From NCBI GenBank assembly GCA_937876985.1, contig CALEFT010000012.1:1-6192 (forward strand): a stretch of 6,192 nt of DNA. Direction: 5' to 3'. Made by a program: the position numbers and the translations under genes. The notes beneath the pieces were generated by a model. It was not told the origin of the DNA, searched no databases, and saw nothing but the letters and a program-made list of their open reading frames with translations. This DNA comes from an uncultured Clostridia bacterium (GTDB lineage: Bacteria; Bacillota; Clostridia; Saccharofermentanales; Saccharofermentanaceae). Shown here piece by piece: positions 6,084-6,192 of the stretch; position 1 is the first letter of the stretch, and every line of letters begins with the position of its first letter.

Positions 6084-6124
6084 AAGAGACTGTTTCGTAT
6101 TGGTTGTGAAACAGTCTTTTTTTA
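6084..6124 (+). terminator. Intrinsic terminator of the dnaX-ybaB-recR-rqcP unit
   Basis: AGACTGTTTC (6087-6096) and GAAACAGTCT (6108-6117) form a perfect 10-bp stem with an 11-nt loop, followed by a T-run to 6123. The stem can extend by a few A-U/G-U pairs into the run. On the minus strand only a weak U-rich stretch follows, so it favours the plus strand but may also serve the convergent gene to the right. Confidence 0.9.
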
Positions 6125-6138
6125 TTGCAAAAGCCAGT

Positions 6139-6192
6139 TTATCCTTCAGCAAGAAGTTCATCAAAACGGGGCCTCCTGGGTGAACCTTCTGC
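6139..6192 (-). CDS. C-terminal end of an unidentified convergent gene (partial)
   Basis: The minus strand has an open frame running from the window edge to a TAA at 6141-6139. It encodes AEGSPRRPRFDELLAEG, a composition that looks like a real protein terminus. The stop sits about 15 bases before the terminator hairpin, as expected for two convergent genes sharing a terminator. Seventeen residues are too few to name the family, and it could still be chance. Confidence 0.4.
   Translation of the reverse strand, partial: AEGSPRRPRFDELLAEG

Noticed and set aside
5886..6164. 92-codon minus-strand frame over rqcP and the terminator
   Set aside because: It crosses the intrinsic terminator and the rqcP coding region, and its product is low-quality sequence; it is a chance frame.

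Overview
This window looks like an ordinary stretch of a low-to-mid GC bacterial chromosome carrying replication, repair and translation housekeeping genes. The SRP RNA / dnaX / ybaB / recR order, the clostridial/bacillar style of the DnaX ATPase core and an RqcP (YabO-type) S4 protein point to Bacillota, probably an anaerobic Clostridia lineage. That placement is an inference from gene content and protein style. The small SRP RNA without an Alu domain shows it is not a Bacillus-type 6S scRNA carrier. I see no transposase, integrase, CRISPR array or phage gene.

Left part (1-2070, minus strand): bases 1-75 hold no gene I can support. A 629-residue membrane-anchored GGDEF-EAL protein follows, and both of its catalytic signatures are degraded, so it is probably a sensor or scaffold rather than a c-di-GMP enzyme. 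Its likely extended -10 promoter lies at 2061-2069, with a perfect 10-bp tandem repeat (2035-2054) at the predicted transcription start.

Centre (2141-2397, plus strand): a near-consensus promoter drives a small bacterial SRP RNA (ffs, about 2177-2329) whose closing stem runs into a U-tract and so doubles as its terminator. The short gap before dnaX has a strong Shine-Dalgarno sequence and a 7-bp hairpin but no convincing promoter.

Right part (2397-6124, plus strand): dnaX (clamp-loader tau subunit with an unusually long acidic linker), ybaB (nucleoid-associated protein), recR (recombination mediator) and rqcP (ribosome-associated quality control). recR and rqcP overlap by ATGA. An internal promoter before ybaB (4717-4744) is plausible. 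A 10-bp-stem intrinsic terminator (6084-6124) closes the unit. The last 54 bases read on the minus strand as the C-terminus of a convergent gene that continues beyond the window.

How the genes fit together: DnaX loads the sliding clamp at forks, RecR acts with RecO/RecF at gapped DNA, and YbaB coats DNA. This is the conserved dnaX-ybaB-recR neighbourhood, with RqcP added as a translation-rescue factor. I did not find a clear new multi-gene system. The best leads are the doubly degenerate GGDEF-EAL protein, a clamp-binding-like pentapeptide in the DnaX linker, and RecR substitutions in normally conserved Toprim segments.
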